Of a DNA stretch of 64,000 nucleotides, positions 25,287-33,823 are shown in pieces. This DNA is from JAGOBP01 sp964550855 (GTDB taxonomy: Bacteria; Chloroflexota; Anaerolineae; Fen-1058), in contig CAZKBQ010000001.1 of assembly GCA_964550855.1 (NCBI GenBank), positions 1 to 64,000 of the forward strand, written 5' to 3'. The notes under the pieces are model-generated. The model saw only the letters and a list, made by a program, of their open reading frames with translations, was not told where the DNA came from and made no database searches. The position numbers were made by a program, and so were the translations under genes. Each line of letters begins with the position of its first letter. The first letter of the stretch is position 1.

Positions 25287-25824
25287 TCAGACGACCTTGA
25301 CCTGTCCAGAATGCCAGCAGGGCGAACTGGTTGACACCGGCGACGGCCGGTTGACCTGCGCCAACTGCGGCCAGCGCTACCTGGCCCCGCAGCGGCTGTG
25401 CCCGTTTTGCGAGGAGGAGAACGAGCCGGGGGCCAAAGTGTGCGCGCATTGCGGCCGTTCGCTGGAGCGCACCTGTCCCCGCTGCAGCACGATTAACGCG
25501 ATCCAGGCCGAGATGTGCGCGGTCTGTAGCTTGAAGTTTGACACCATCGGCCATATCGCGGCGCGCGAGGAGCTCCGCCATGTCGATCGGTTTTCGCGGC
25601 ACGCGCAGGTGGCGAGCGAGGTGAAGGCCAACGATCTGGCGCACGTGCAGCAGCGTTCGGAGCAGATGTGGGAGCAGGAGCGGCAGCGGCTGGCCACGCT
25701 GGCCGCGCAGCGGCAGGAACAGCGGCGGCAGGAGCGCCGGATGATGTACGCGGCCATCGTTTTTGTTGCGGTGGTGGCGCTCGTCATCATCGTGGTCGCC
25801 ATCAGCGCGGCGGGCAGTGGTTGA
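25279..25824 (+). CDS. Zinc-ribbon protein with C-terminal membrane helix
   Basis: This 181-residue protein starts with CPECQQGELVDTG...CANCG and a double zinc ribbon (CPFCEEEN...CAHCG, CPRCSTIN...CAVCS), giving four to five Cys-pair knuckles within residues 9-85. A charged, Gln/Arg-rich coiled-coil segment (about 95-155) precedes one C-terminal membrane helix (157-178). No catalytic domain is seen. It is translationally coupled to the kinase gene by an 8-base overlap, but a functional link is not evident. Confidence 0.85.
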   Translation: MTDQTTLTCPECQQGELVDTGDGRLTCANCGQRYLAPQRLCPFCEEENEPGAKVCAHCGRSLERTCPRCSTINAIQAEMCAVCSLKFDTIGHIAAREELRHVDRFSRHAQVASEVKANDLAHVQQRSEQMWEQERQRLATLAAQRQEQRRQERRMMYAAIVFVAVVALVIIVVAISAAGSG

Positions 25825-25925
25825 TGCGCACGCGTGACTTTCAGTCGGCAGCGGGGTTATTTTTCTGGAACCAGACGACCGGGATAAGCGTCTTATTCCA
25901 GTAGATTCATCACGCGGAGGATCGG

Positions 25926-26948
25926 ATGTCGAAGACATGGCGAATTGTGGCGACGATGGCGGCGGGCTTGTTGTTGGCTGCGGCCCTGACCTCGCAAACC
26001 GTTTCGGCGGCGGTGCTGCCTGCAGCGGGCGCGCCGCAGCAAAAAAGCGATCAGAGCACGCTGACATATGCGTGGGTGATCACGGCCAACGTGCCGGTGT
26101 TTGCCAATCCCGGTGATGCAACGCCGGTACGCGACCTGGGCGCGGGCTTCCTGTACGTGAGTCTGGCCGACGCGCGGCCCATCGTCGTGGGCGATCAGAC
26201 GTGGTATCAGATCAATAAGGGCGAATACGTCAACGCCGCCAACCTGCAGCTGATCAAACCCAGCGCGTTTCGCGGCATCACGCTGACGGGCACGCCCGAC
26301 AAACCCTTCGGCTGGCTGGTTTATGCGGTGTATCCCTCAGCGGAAGCGGGCGCCGCCGCGGAGAAGGGCGCGCCGCTGCTGCCGCGCTACACGCCCATCA
26401 CGGTCTTTGAAGAGAAGCAATTGGGCGATTTGATCTGGTATCGCATCGGCGAGAAACAGTGGGTGGATCAGAAGAAAGTGGGCCTGGTCTTCCCCGCCCC
26501 CCGACCGGACGGCGTCGGCCCCAGCGACAAGTGGATCGACGTGAACACCTTTGAGCAGACGTTGGCCGCGTATGAAGGCGATCGGATGGTGTACGCCACG
26601 CTGGTATCGTCGGGGCTGCCGTACTGGGCCACCGATCCGGGTCTGTTCCGCGTTTACGCCAAGGTCAAAATGGCCAAGATGAGCGGCCGCGACGGTCTGC
26701 CCGATTACTACTTTTTGGAAGACGTGCCCTTTGCGATGTATTTCAATCGCGACATGGCCCTCCACGGCGCGTACTGGCACGACAAGTTCGGCTTCAAGCA
26801 TTCGCACGGCTGCGTGAACCTGCCGCCCGCCGATGCGGAATGGCTGTACAACTGGACGACGCCGGAGGCCGGCGCGGCCAACTGGACGGTGGTGCCCGAT
26901 CGGGCCAACAACACCATCGGGACGTGGGTGTGGGTGCACGAGGGCTAA
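25926..26948 (+). CDS. L,D-transpeptidase (YkuD domain), secreted
   Basis: This 340-residue protein has a signal peptide (about residues 1-29), two SH3-like or repeat regions (about 40-190) and a C-terminal YkuD domain. The active site HSHGCVNLPP contains the catalytic C296. L,D-transpeptidases cross-link peptidoglycan or attach proteins to it. A GGAGGATCGG ribosome-binding site precedes ATG 25926, and a strong terminator follows the stop. Confidence 0.93.
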   Translation: MSKTWRIVATMAAGLLLAAALTSQTVSAAVLPAAGAPQQKSDQSTLTYAWVITANVPVFANPGDATPVRDLGAGFLYVSLADARPIVVGDQTWYQINKGEYVNAANLQLIKPSAFRGITLTGTPDKPFGWLVYAVYPSAEAGAAAEKGAPLLPRYTPITVFEEKQLGDLIWYRIGEKQWVDQKKVGLVFPAPRPDGVGPSDKWIDVNTFEQTLAAYEGDRMVYATLVSSGLPYWATDPGLFRVYAKVKMAKMSGRDGLPDYYFLEDVPFAMYFNRDMALHGAYWHDKFGFKHSHGCVNLPPADAEWLYNWTTPEAGAANWTVVPDRANNTIGTWVWVHEG

Positions 26949-26976
26949 GGGTAAGTGTTGAGCAGGTGCAAACGTG

Positions 26977-27006
26977 AACGGCGGGCCTTTGCCCGCCGTT
27001 TTTTTA
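26977..27006. terminator. Strong terminator, L,D-transpeptidase
   Basis: AACGGCGGGC (26977-26986) pairs perfectly with GCCCGCCGTT (26991-27000) around a CTTT loop, with a T-run to 27006. It may also serve the converging gene on the minus strand. Confidence 0.9.
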
Positions 27007-27022
27007 TCGCTCGCGCCGACGA

Positions 27023-27448
27023 TCAGATCAACCCGCGCAGCCGCGCGAAGTGAATGGCCTCCACGCGCCCGTCTGCGCCCAGCTTGGACAGCACATTGCC
27101 CACGTGAAAGGTCGCCGTCCGCTCGGTGATGTTGAGCCGCGCGGCGATCTCTTTGTTGCGCAGCCCTTCCGACATCAACTTCAGCACTTCTTCCTCGCGC
27201 AGCGTCAACGGCGGCATGGGCAGCAAATTGGCGCGCGGCGCGGCGCGATGCGGCGGATCAACCGCCGCGTCCAGCGCCTCGGGTTGATCGAGCTGGGCGG
27301 CGTGCAGGGCCGCTTCGATCAGCCGCCGGACGACGGCCAGTTCGCGGGCGACCTCCGGCCGATCGGCCAGTTGCCCGATCGCGTTTTGCAGGCGTTCGAG
27401 CGCGCGCTTGAGGACATCGTCCACGGCTTCCTGCGTGATGTCGTCCAT
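27023..27448 (-). CDS. LuxR-type helix-turn-helix regulator
   Basis: This 141-residue protein has an N-terminal helical region (about 1-75) without a receiver signature. The C-terminal LuxR-type DNA-binding domain reads LTLREEEVLKLMSEGLRNKEIAARLNITERTATFHVGNVLSKLGA. It lacks the aspartate pocket of response regulators, so it is a stand-alone regulator. It lies six bases downstream of the NADP-type oxidoreductase gene in the same direction and probably belongs to that operon. Confidence 0.85.
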   Translation of the reverse strand: MDDITQEAVDDVLKRALERLQNAIGQLADRPEVARELAVVRRLIEAALHAAQLDQPEALDAAVDPPHRAAPRANLLPMPPLTLREEEVLKLMSEGLRNKEIAARLNITERTATFHVGNVLSKLGADGRVEAIHFARLRGLI

Positions 27449-27454
27449 GCCCGC

Positions 27455-28102
27455 TCAGCGCACGATTTTGAAGTTGAACAGCGACGTGCCCAGCTGGCCC
27501 ATAAGATTGATCCAGATCGGCAGCATCATCTCGGCGGCGCGGGCCGTAGTGATGTCGCCCAGATCGATCACAGTCTGCCAGTCGAACCACTCTTTCAAGA
27601 TCGACGTGACCTGCGCTTTGGCGTCGGCGTCGTTCCCGCTGACGAAGACAAAGTGATCGCCCGGCAACAGCGCGGCGTTGACCATCAGCTTCCAATTGAC
27701 GGTGTTCAGCGACTTGACGACCCGCGCCTCGGGGAAAGCGCGTTGAATCTGCTCGCCCAGCGAATCGATATTGCAGACGAACAGCGACGGCGGCATTCCG
27801 CGCGAAAAGTCAAGCGGATTCGAAATATCGATCAGCACTTTGCCCTTCAGGTTGTCGGCGCCCGCCTGCTGCAGTGCGGCCAGCGAGCCTGCGCCTGATG
27901 TGCAATTAAACAGGATCTCGCCAAAGGCAGCGGCCTCGCGGAAGTCGCCGTGCAAAGCCCGTGGGCCGGCCTGCGCCGCCCACGTGGCGGCTGTGTCATT
28001 TCCGGCCGAGCGCGCGCCCATCATCACCATGTGCCCCAGTTCCACCAGCTTCGCGCCGATCGTCCGCCCGACGATGCCCGTGCCCAGTACTCCGATCTTC
28101 AT
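27455..28102 (-). CDS. NAD(P)-binding oxidoreductase, F420-dependent NADP-reductase-like
   Basis: This 215-residue protein starts with the Rossmann motif GVLGTGIVGRTIGAKL and MMGARS, as in coenzyme F420-dependent NADP reductase-like proteins. It continues with ILFNCTSGAGS, KVLIDISNPLDFS, RVVKSLNTVN and a C-terminal region (IDLGDITTARAAEMMLPIW). The substrate is unknown. It is the first gene of a two-gene unit with the LuxR-type regulator downstream. Confidence 0.88.
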   Translation of the reverse strand: MKIGVLGTGIVGRTIGAKLVELGHMVMMGARSAGNDTAATWAAQAGPRALHGDFREAAAFGEILFNCTSGAGSLAALQQAGADNLKGKVLIDISNPLDFSRGMPPSLFVCNIDSLGEQIQRAFPEARVVKSLNTVNWKLMVNAALLPGDHFVFVSGNDADAKAQVTSILKEWFDWQTVIDLGDITTARAAEMMLPIWINLMGQLGTSLFNFKIVR

Positions 28103-28260
28103 GAATCGCCTCCGTGGATGTGGTGTGGTTGACGGCGCGCAACAGAGTAATCATATCTGATTCCCATCAGATTTGCACTAGAACCGCCAACAACCGCCAA
28201 CGCACAAGAGGCAAGGGCAAAAATCTCCCCTTGCCTCTTGTCGCGTGCTGCTTATCCACT

Positions 28261-28530
28261 CTACAGCGGCGTCGTCTCGCTCTTGATCGGTTTGGCCGGT
28301 TCCGGCTCCTGCCCTTCGGCCAGCGGACGCTTAAAGATGTGGAAGGCGGCGCCCATGGGCTGATGCTGAATGGCCACCAGTTCCCAGCCTTGCGTGCCGA
28401 AGCTGTTCAACACACGGCGGCCAAACGCCGTCATCCGTTCGCCGTCCTGAATCGTCGTCTCGTCGCCTTCCACGGACACACGCCCCCGAAAGTCAACGTA
28501 CACCACCTTGTACTCAAATCGCTGTGCCAT
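28261..28530 (-). CDS. Small DUF4177-like protein
   Basis: This 89-residue protein has an N-terminal segment with EYKVVYVDFRG, LNSFGTQGWELVAIQ and FHIFKRP, the pattern of the DUF4177 family (YxYKVV...GxxGWELV). A Pro/Glu-rich tail follows. ATG 28530 is chosen over TTG 28545 because AAAGGAG lies seven bases before it. The function is unknown. Confidence 0.8.
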   Translation of the reverse strand: MAQRFEYKVVYVDFRGRVSVEGDETTIQDGERMTAFGRRVLNSFGTQGWELVAIQHQPMGAAFHIFKRPLAEGQEPEPAKPIKSETTPL

Positions 28531-28651
28531 CTGCTCTCCTTTCAAACGGGTGCTTGATGATGCGCCTCTGATCTAAAGCATACCCGCCCTCGGTTCTCAA
28601 AACACCGATCAATCGATCAGGCCCGGCGGTGAATTTGCTACAGGCTGAGCT

Positions 28652-28692
28652 GATGAGTAACGAGTAATGAGTAAAGGAGTAATTACTCGTTA
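28652..28692. repeat. Inverted TCATTACTCGT satellite at the htrA 3' end
   Basis: GAGTAACGAGTAATGAGTAA faces TTACTCGTTACTCGTTACTC, forming a long hairpin. The repeat supplies the last codons and the TAA stop of the protease gene on the minus strand. Confidence 0.8.
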
Positions 28693-29718
28693 CTCGTTAC
28701 TCTTCGCCTCTTGCGGCGTCACGTACAGCACTCGCCTGTCGTTGCGGCGCAACACCACCACCGGCGAGCGCACGCCCACCTGCTGCTCAGTCAACAGGCG
28801 ATGCAGCGCGTCCACACTGCCGACCGGTTGATCGGCAAACCCGACGATCACGTCGCCCTCGATCAGACCGGCGCGCTGCGCGGGACTGTCCGGCTCGATC
28901 GAGACGACCAGGATGCCGCTCTCCACCGGCAGATCGTGAAAGCGCACCAGCTGACGGCGCAGCGGCGTGTCCTGCCCGCCCACGCCGATGAAACTGCGCT
29001 TGACGCGGCCATCCTTCATCAGCCGGCCCGCCACGTATTTGGCCGTATTCACCGCGATGGCAAAGCAGATGCCCTGCGCCGGCAGAATCACCGCCGTGTT
29101 CACGCCGATCACCTGACTGCGGCTGTCCACCAGCGGCCCACCCGAATTGCCCGGGTTCAAGGCCGCATCGGTCTGAATCACGTTGTCCACCAGGCGGCCG
29201 GAATCGGTGCGCAGCGAGCGGCCCAGCGCGCTGACTACGCCCGCCGTCACCGTCGTCTGAAACCCGTAGGGATTGCCGATGGCAATGGCCACTTGCCCCA
29301 CGCGCAGCGTGCTCGAATCGCCCAGCTCGGCCGCCACCAGGTTATCACCGTCGATGCGGATCACCGCCAGATCGGTGGCTGGATCATCGCCCACGCGCTG
29401 CGCCGTAAACGTGCGGCCGTCGCTCAACGTCACGTCGATCTGCGACGCGCCGTGCACCACGTGGCTGTTGGTCAAAATGAAACCGTCGGGCGTAAAGATG
29501 AAGCCGGAGCCAGTGCCGCGCCGTTCGTTGGGGAAGCGGCGGTTCAACGCACGCGATCCATTCGCGCCCTGATGCACATCGATGTTGACTACGGCCGGGC
29601 TGACGCGCTCAGCCACGCCGATTACCGCGCGCGAATACGCGTCGAGCAGTCCGGCATCGGCGGTGTATGTCTGGCCGTTGCCTCGATCGTTTACGTCTGC
29701 TGTGGTGTGGGCCATCAT
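28690..29718 (-). CDS. HtrA/DegP-like S1C serine protease with PDZ domain
   Basis: This 342-residue protease has the chymotrypsin-like triad in SHVVHG (His), ATDLAVIRI (Asp) and ALNPGNSGGPL (Ser). A C-terminal PDZ domain (about 245-335) contains GILVVSIEPDSPAQRAGLIEGDVIVGFADQPV. ATG 29718 is selected because AAAGGAG lies six bases upstream; earlier in-frame codons add only low-quality sequence. No signal peptide or membrane helix is visible in this start context, unlike most HtrA proteins, so it may act in the cytoplasm. The last three codons and stop lie in a satellite repeat. Confidence 0.92.
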   Translation of the reverse strand: MMAHTTADVNDRGNGQTYTADAGLLDAYSRAVIGVAERVSPAVVNIDVHQGANGSRALNRRFPNERRGTGSGFIFTPDGFILTNSHVVHGASQIDVTLSDGRTFTAQRVGDDPATDLAVIRIDGDNLVAAELGDSSTLRVGQVAIAIGNPYGFQTTVTAGVVSALGRSLRTDSGRLVDNVIQTDAALNPGNSGGPLVDSRSQVIGVNTAVILPAQGICFAIAVNTAKYVAGRLMKDGRVKRSFIGVGGQDTPLRRQLVRFHDLPVESGILVVSIEPDSPAQRAGLIEGDVIVGFADQPVGSVDALHRLLTEQQVGVRSPVVVLRRNDRRVLYVTPQEAKSNE

Positions 29719-29918
29719 CACACTCCTTTGCAGACAAGCATACCCGGCCGCGCGCGCGCCGCCACTGTCCAAATGATCAGGCCTTCCGACAGTTTTGTCC
29801 GGGGCGACTGCAACGCAGACTTCGTGAAGCAGCGTACAGCAGAGGAGTGAGAAGGATCAGCGAAGGACGGCGTGGACGGGCATCGGGATGCCCAGTTCTA
29901 CGGTTTACAGACAGGCTA

Positions 29919-31544
29919 TCAGGCAGGCGGCAGGTCTTTGAGCATGTAGCCGCCTTCCAGCGCAAAGCCCTGCTGTCGATAGTAGCCGCGGGTGCCGATG
30001 GCCGAGATGACAGCCAGTCGTCGATAGCCGGCCGCACGCGCCAGATCTTCCGCGGCGCGAATCAGCTGCGCGCCCAGGCCGGTGTGCTGCGCCTGTCCCG
30101 ACTGGCCGTTGCGCCCGATGGAGACGACCGGCCCGTAGACGTGCACTTCGCGGATGAGGGCAGCGTCGCGCAGCGCCGTGAGGCCGGTGAGGGCCACCGG
30201 ATCGATCGAGGGCAGCGACAACCGCAAGAAACCGGCCAATTTGCCATCGAGCGTGTCGAAACTCAGGAAGTGCTCGCGTCCGCCGTGCGTCTCGTACTCG
30301 ATCGAGTTGACGGCCTCGACCACGGAGGCGGTCGCATCGCGCACCTCGCGGCAGCGCACGCAGGCGCAGGCGCGGCCCGTTGCGGCCAGATGACGTCTGA
30401 CCACCTCGCGCAGGTTGGAGAGCGTGCTGCCCGCCACGATGTGGTCTTTGGGAATGTCGCGGATGATGCGGTTGAGCCGCACATAAGGGGGAGTGCTGAC
30501 TTTGCAGTCGGCGATGAGTTCGATCAGTTCGTCGTCGGTGTAGGGCCGGTACTCGCCCCGATCGTACCACCGCACCAGTTCGGCTTCGCGCACCAGCGCA
30601 TTAGGGTAAATCTTGAGTTCGTCGGGGCGCAGACCGGGATCGCTCCACAGGCGCAGGTAATCGGCGCGATCCGAGGCAGGCGTCGCGCCCAGCAGGTTGG
30701 GCATCCAGTGCAGCTGAATCTTGAAACCGGCCGCGCGCAGCAGGGTCACGGCCTGCCGCGTCTGCTCCACCGTGTGGCCGCGGCGGTTGAGCGTCAGAAT
30801 ATCATCGTCGCAGCTTTGCGCGCCCAGCTGCACTTTGGTCACGCCGTAGCTGCGCAGCCGGCGCACTTCTTCGGCGTCGATGTAGTCAGGCCGCGTTTCG
30901 ATGACCAGGCCCACGTTGCGATGGGCGGCTGTCTCGTTCAGGACGTGTGCGTCTTCCAGCGACGCAGCGTCCGCGCCGTTGAGCGCATCGAAGCAGCGCT
31001 TGATGAACCAGCGCTGGTAATCTTCGGGATAGTAGGACCACGTGCCGCCCAGGATGAGCAATTCGATCTTGTCGGTCGGGTGGCCGATGTTGTCCAGCGC
31101 GCGCAGCCGGCTGAGCGTGGTGTAGTACGGATCGAAGCCGTGATATTCGGCGCGGATCGCGCCCGGCTCGTCGTGCAAATAGCTCTTGGGCATGCGCATG
31201 TCGGTGGGGCAGAAGAGACACTCGCCGGGGCACGGAAACGGTTTGGTCAGTACCGTGACAGTGGCCACGCCGGAGAGGGTGCGCGTGGGCTTCATCTGCA
31301 GGCGGCGCAGCACTTCGGCGTCGAAGGTCAGCCGGCCGGTGTCACAGAAATACCGGTAGGCGGCCACCAGCTGGTCTTTGGAGAACTGCCCGCGCGCGCG
31401 GGGATGACGCCGCAGCAGGCGCTCCAAATCCTTGCGGCGTGGCTGGCGCAGCGCGGCGATGGATTCGATCAGCTTCAGCAGCTGCGCTTCCTCGTCGGGC
31501 GTGACCGACCAATCGTGTTTGGCATACCAGTCGGGAGTGCGCAT
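29919..31544 (-). CDS. elp3: Elp3-type tRNA uridine-34 modification enzyme (radical SAM/GNAT)
   Basis: Elp3 uses S-adenosylmethionine radical chemistry and acetyl-CoA to form carboxymethyl-type modifications at wobble uridine. The 541-residue protein has the N-terminal basic region and the radical SAM core with cluster motif PFPCPGECLFCPTDMRMPKSY (about residue 98). Next come GGTWSYYP, GLVIETRPD and KVQLGAQS, then a C-terminal GNAT domain (about 400-540; GLGAQLIRAAEDLA, YYRQQGFALEGGYM). Length and domain order match bacterial and archaeal Elp3. Elp3 occurs in a minority of bacteria, including Chloroflexota. Confidence 0.95.
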   Translation of the reverse strand: MRTPDWYAKHDWSVTPDEEAQLLKLIESIAALRQPRRKDLERLLRRHPRARGQFSKDQLVAAYRYFCDTGRLTFDAEVLRRLQMKPTRTLSGVATVTVLTKPFPCPGECLFCPTDMRMPKSYLHDEPGAIRAEYHGFDPYYTTLSRLRALDNIGHPTDKIELLILGGTWSYYPEDYQRWFIKRCFDALNGADAASLEDAHVLNETAAHRNVGLVIETRPDYIDAEEVRRLRSYGVTKVQLGAQSCDDDILTLNRRGHTVEQTRQAVTLLRAAGFKIQLHWMPNLLGATPASDRADYLRLWSDPGLRPDELKIYPNALVREAELVRWYDRGEYRPYTDDELIELIADCKVSTPPYVRLNRIIRDIPKDHIVAGSTLSNLREVVRRHLAATGRACACVRCREVRDATASVVEAVNSIEYETHGGREHFLSFDTLDGKLAGFLRLSLPSIDPVALTGLTALRDAALIREVHVYGPVVSIGRNGQSGQAQHTGLGAQLIRAAEDLARAAGYRRLAVISAIGTRGYYRQQGFALEGGYMLKDLPPA

Positions 31545-31608
31545 GACTCCAGCAAGTAACGGGTAACGAGCGGGAGAAGCTATTGACTCGTTACGCCGGC
31601 AACTACCG

Positions 31609-32292
31609 TTAATCCACGAAGCGATATTTAATCAGCGTCCACAGTGCCTTGGGGCCTTCGCGCCAGGTGATCTTTTTGCCTTCGCTGTATTCGCGCCCGT
31701 AATAAGAGATGGGCACTTCGAAAATGCGATAACCGCGCTTGAGCACCTTGGCCGTAATCTCCGGCTCCAGTTCAAAGCGCTTCGAGCGCAGTGGAATGCC
31801 TTTGATGACATCGGCCCGGAAGACTTTGTAGCACGTCTCCATATCGCTGAGGATGGTGTTATACAACACATTGGTCACCAGCGTCAGGGCCTTGTTGCCC
31901 AGCATGTGCCAGAACAACATGGCCTTGCGCGGCCCCAGGAACCGGCTGCCGTACACCACGGCCACACGCCCCTCGACGATGGGGCGGATGAGCACACTGT
32001 AGTCGCGCGGATCGTATTCCAGATCGGCGTCTTGAATCAGGATGATGTCACCAGTGGCGCGATCGATGCCGGTGCGCACGGCGACGCCCTTGCCCTGATT
32101 GACGGGCTGATAGATCACGATGGTGCCCGGCTGGCTCTCTTCGATCTTGAGCAGTTCGCGCGTCCGATCGGTGGAGCCGTCGTCGACGATGATGATCTCG
32201 TCGGCCAGGCCCACGGCCCGCACTTGCTTCAGGATTTCTTGAATGGTGTTTTCTTCGTTGAAAACGGGGATGATTACAGACAGTTTCATCAT
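31609..32292 (-). CDS. Family 2 glycosyltransferase (polyprenyl-phosphate type)
   Basis: This 227-residue GT2 enzyme has KLSVIIPVFNEENTI, the nucleotide-sugar motifs IIVDDGSTDRTRELL and the metal-binding DADLEY. The segment MLFWHMLGNKALTLVTN and the C-terminal basic helix resemble dolichol-phosphate-mannose-synthase-like enzymes that charge a lipid carrier. A GTG at 32298 and ATGs at 32292 and 32289 are all possible; none has a good ribosome-binding site. It is a single gene next to tRNA-Gly, divergent from it. Confidence 0.9.
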   Translation of the reverse strand: MMKLSVIIPVFNEENTIQEILKQVRAVGLADEIIIVDDGSTDRTRELLKIEESQPGTIVIYQPVNQGKGVAVRTGIDRATGDIILIQDADLEYDPRDYSVLIRPIVEGRVAVVYGSRFLGPRKAMLFWHMLGNKALTLVTNVLYNTILSDMETCYKVFRADVIKGIPLRSKRFELEPEITAKVLKRGYRIFEVPISYYGREYSEGKKITWREGPKALWTLIKYRFVD

Positions 32293-32344
32293 GCGCACTT
32301 TCAGAGTTGACTACTCCATGGGATGGATTATAATCAAGGGCGTT

Positions 32345-32416
32345 GCGGGTGTAGCGCAGTGGTAGCGCAAGTGCTTCCCAAGCACTGGGCCGTGGGTTCG
32401 AATCCCATCACCCGCT
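32345..32416 (+). tRNA. tRNA-Gly (anticodon CCC)
   Basis: A cloverleaf can be drawn by hand. The acceptor arms GCGGGTG/CACCCGC pair perfectly. The D-arm is GCGC...GCGC, the anticodon stem AGTGC/GCACT has loop TTCCCAA (anticodon CCC), and the T-arm is GTGGG-TTCGAAT-CCCAT. The CCA end is not encoded. Confidence 0.97.
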
Positions 32417-32423
32417 CTAAACC

Positions 32424-32461
32424 AGACTTCGGAAGTCAACTGACTTCCGAAGTCTTTCTAT
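32424..32461 (+). terminator. Terminator after tRNA-Gly
   Basis: A perfect 15-bp inverted repeat, AGACTTCGGAAGTCA (32424-32438) and TGACTTCCGAAGTCT (32441-32455), is followed by a TTTCTATT tail. Confidence 0.85.
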
Positions 32462-32608
32462 TGGGCTGGATTATACCGCAGATTCAGCGCGCCAGATGAC
32501 TCCCACCAGTAACGATCAAGGAACACTGACGCGCCAGTCGAACACGCTTGAACCCGGCAGGAACAGGTTGTCCTCTGTGGCCGAAGGCCCTCTTGTAATC
32601 TACTGAGC

Positions 32609-33815
32609 TTAGCGTCTGATCAACGGCAGATAGACGCGCAGCGGATTCAAGACGTACGGCCCCACCAGTCGATAGTTGCCCGCTTGATCGGCTGCCACGA
32701 TCGAGATGAAGAAGCGCCCCACGCCGTTGTGTAGATAGGGCACGTAGCTCCAGCTGGCATTTGTACGCGACACGGTGTCCGTATAAGCCACACCATCGGG
32801 CGCATACACCATCGCCCACATCTGATCAAGGCCGCTGCCGTCGCTTACATTCCCGCTCAACACCGGCGCGCTGCTACGTGCGGGCGTGCCGTAATTCCCC
32901 GGGATGATATTGGGTGTATAGGTTGTCACCGTGATGAGGGGGGCCACCACATCGATGGTCGTGGCCTGCCACGGGCCGACGGTGACGTTCCCGGCCGCAT
33001 CGGTCGCATGTGTCCTGATCTGAATGGGCACACCATCCGAAATGGGCGTTGACCAGGAGAGATTCCAACCTTGACTGCCTTGCATTGGACTGTAGGGCCC
33101 GCCCGCCGACAGCCACGCCGCGGCGCCATCCCCGATCTGCACTTCGACTTTACTGACCAGGCCGCCGGCGGGGAACGGATCGCTTGTCGTGCCGCCGATC
33201 TGCGCCAACGTGCTTGTGAGGTACGACGGCAAGGTCATTGTCACAAGCGGGCCAACGTTGTCGACCGCAAAAGTGTAGTTCTGGATCGGGCTGATCTGAT
33301 TGTAGAAATCTGTGGCGCGCACTTGCACGGCGAAGGTCGAGACGTTGGGCATGTTTACAGCAGCCTGCCACGCCAGCGTGCCTGTCACCGTTTGCCATTG
33401 CGCGCTGCCTTGCGGCAGAATTTCAACCTTTTGCACGCCGATCCCGCTATCACCGGCCAGGCCGTTGAGTGTATTAGTACCAATCTTGAGCGTGGCGGGC
33501 ACATTGGTGACCAGCGTCACCGTTGGCGGCACACCGTCGGTCAGCTGCGCGAGGGCGGCACTGCCCAACTTGATCGATCCCGCGCCGGCCGTCAAGGTGC
33601 TGGTCACGATCGGTTGGGCGCTCAAGTTCGCGGCCAATTGCCGGGTAAAGGTGACGAGTTGAGTGGCCCCCGCCGCCAGACCGGGCAATGTCAAACGCCA
33701 TTGTGGGCTGCCCGGCACGCACGCATTACACACCGTGCCGATCGGACTGGCCACGGATTGATACGTCAAACCGCTGCTCGCCGTCAGCGTGAGGGCGACG
33801 TTGGACACCGTGCTC
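32609..33815 (-). pseudogene. Surface protein with Ig-like/repeat domains, 5' end lost
   Basis: The reading frame (to 33943 on this strand) is convincing only from about 33815 downward. It encodes repeated beta-rich extracellular modules: ALTLTASSGLTYQSV, AGATQLVTFTRQLAANL, FTVDNVGPLVTMTLPSYLTSTLAQIGGT and IDVVAPLITVTTYTP. It ends VYLPLIRR; similar short YLPL-type endings occur on Chloroflexota secreted proteins (recalled, not checked). There is no signal peptide, and the first 40 residues are antisense to the neighbouring gene. I infer a secreted protein whose N-terminal half has been deleted. Confidence 0.65.
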
Positions 33816-33823
33816 GCTTCGCG

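Noticed and set aside
33071..33823. N-terminal 250 residues of the long plus-strand frame at the tRNA island
   Set aside because: The residues are low-complexity Arg/His/Gly/Gln text that is antisense to recognisable Ig-like domains on the minus strand.
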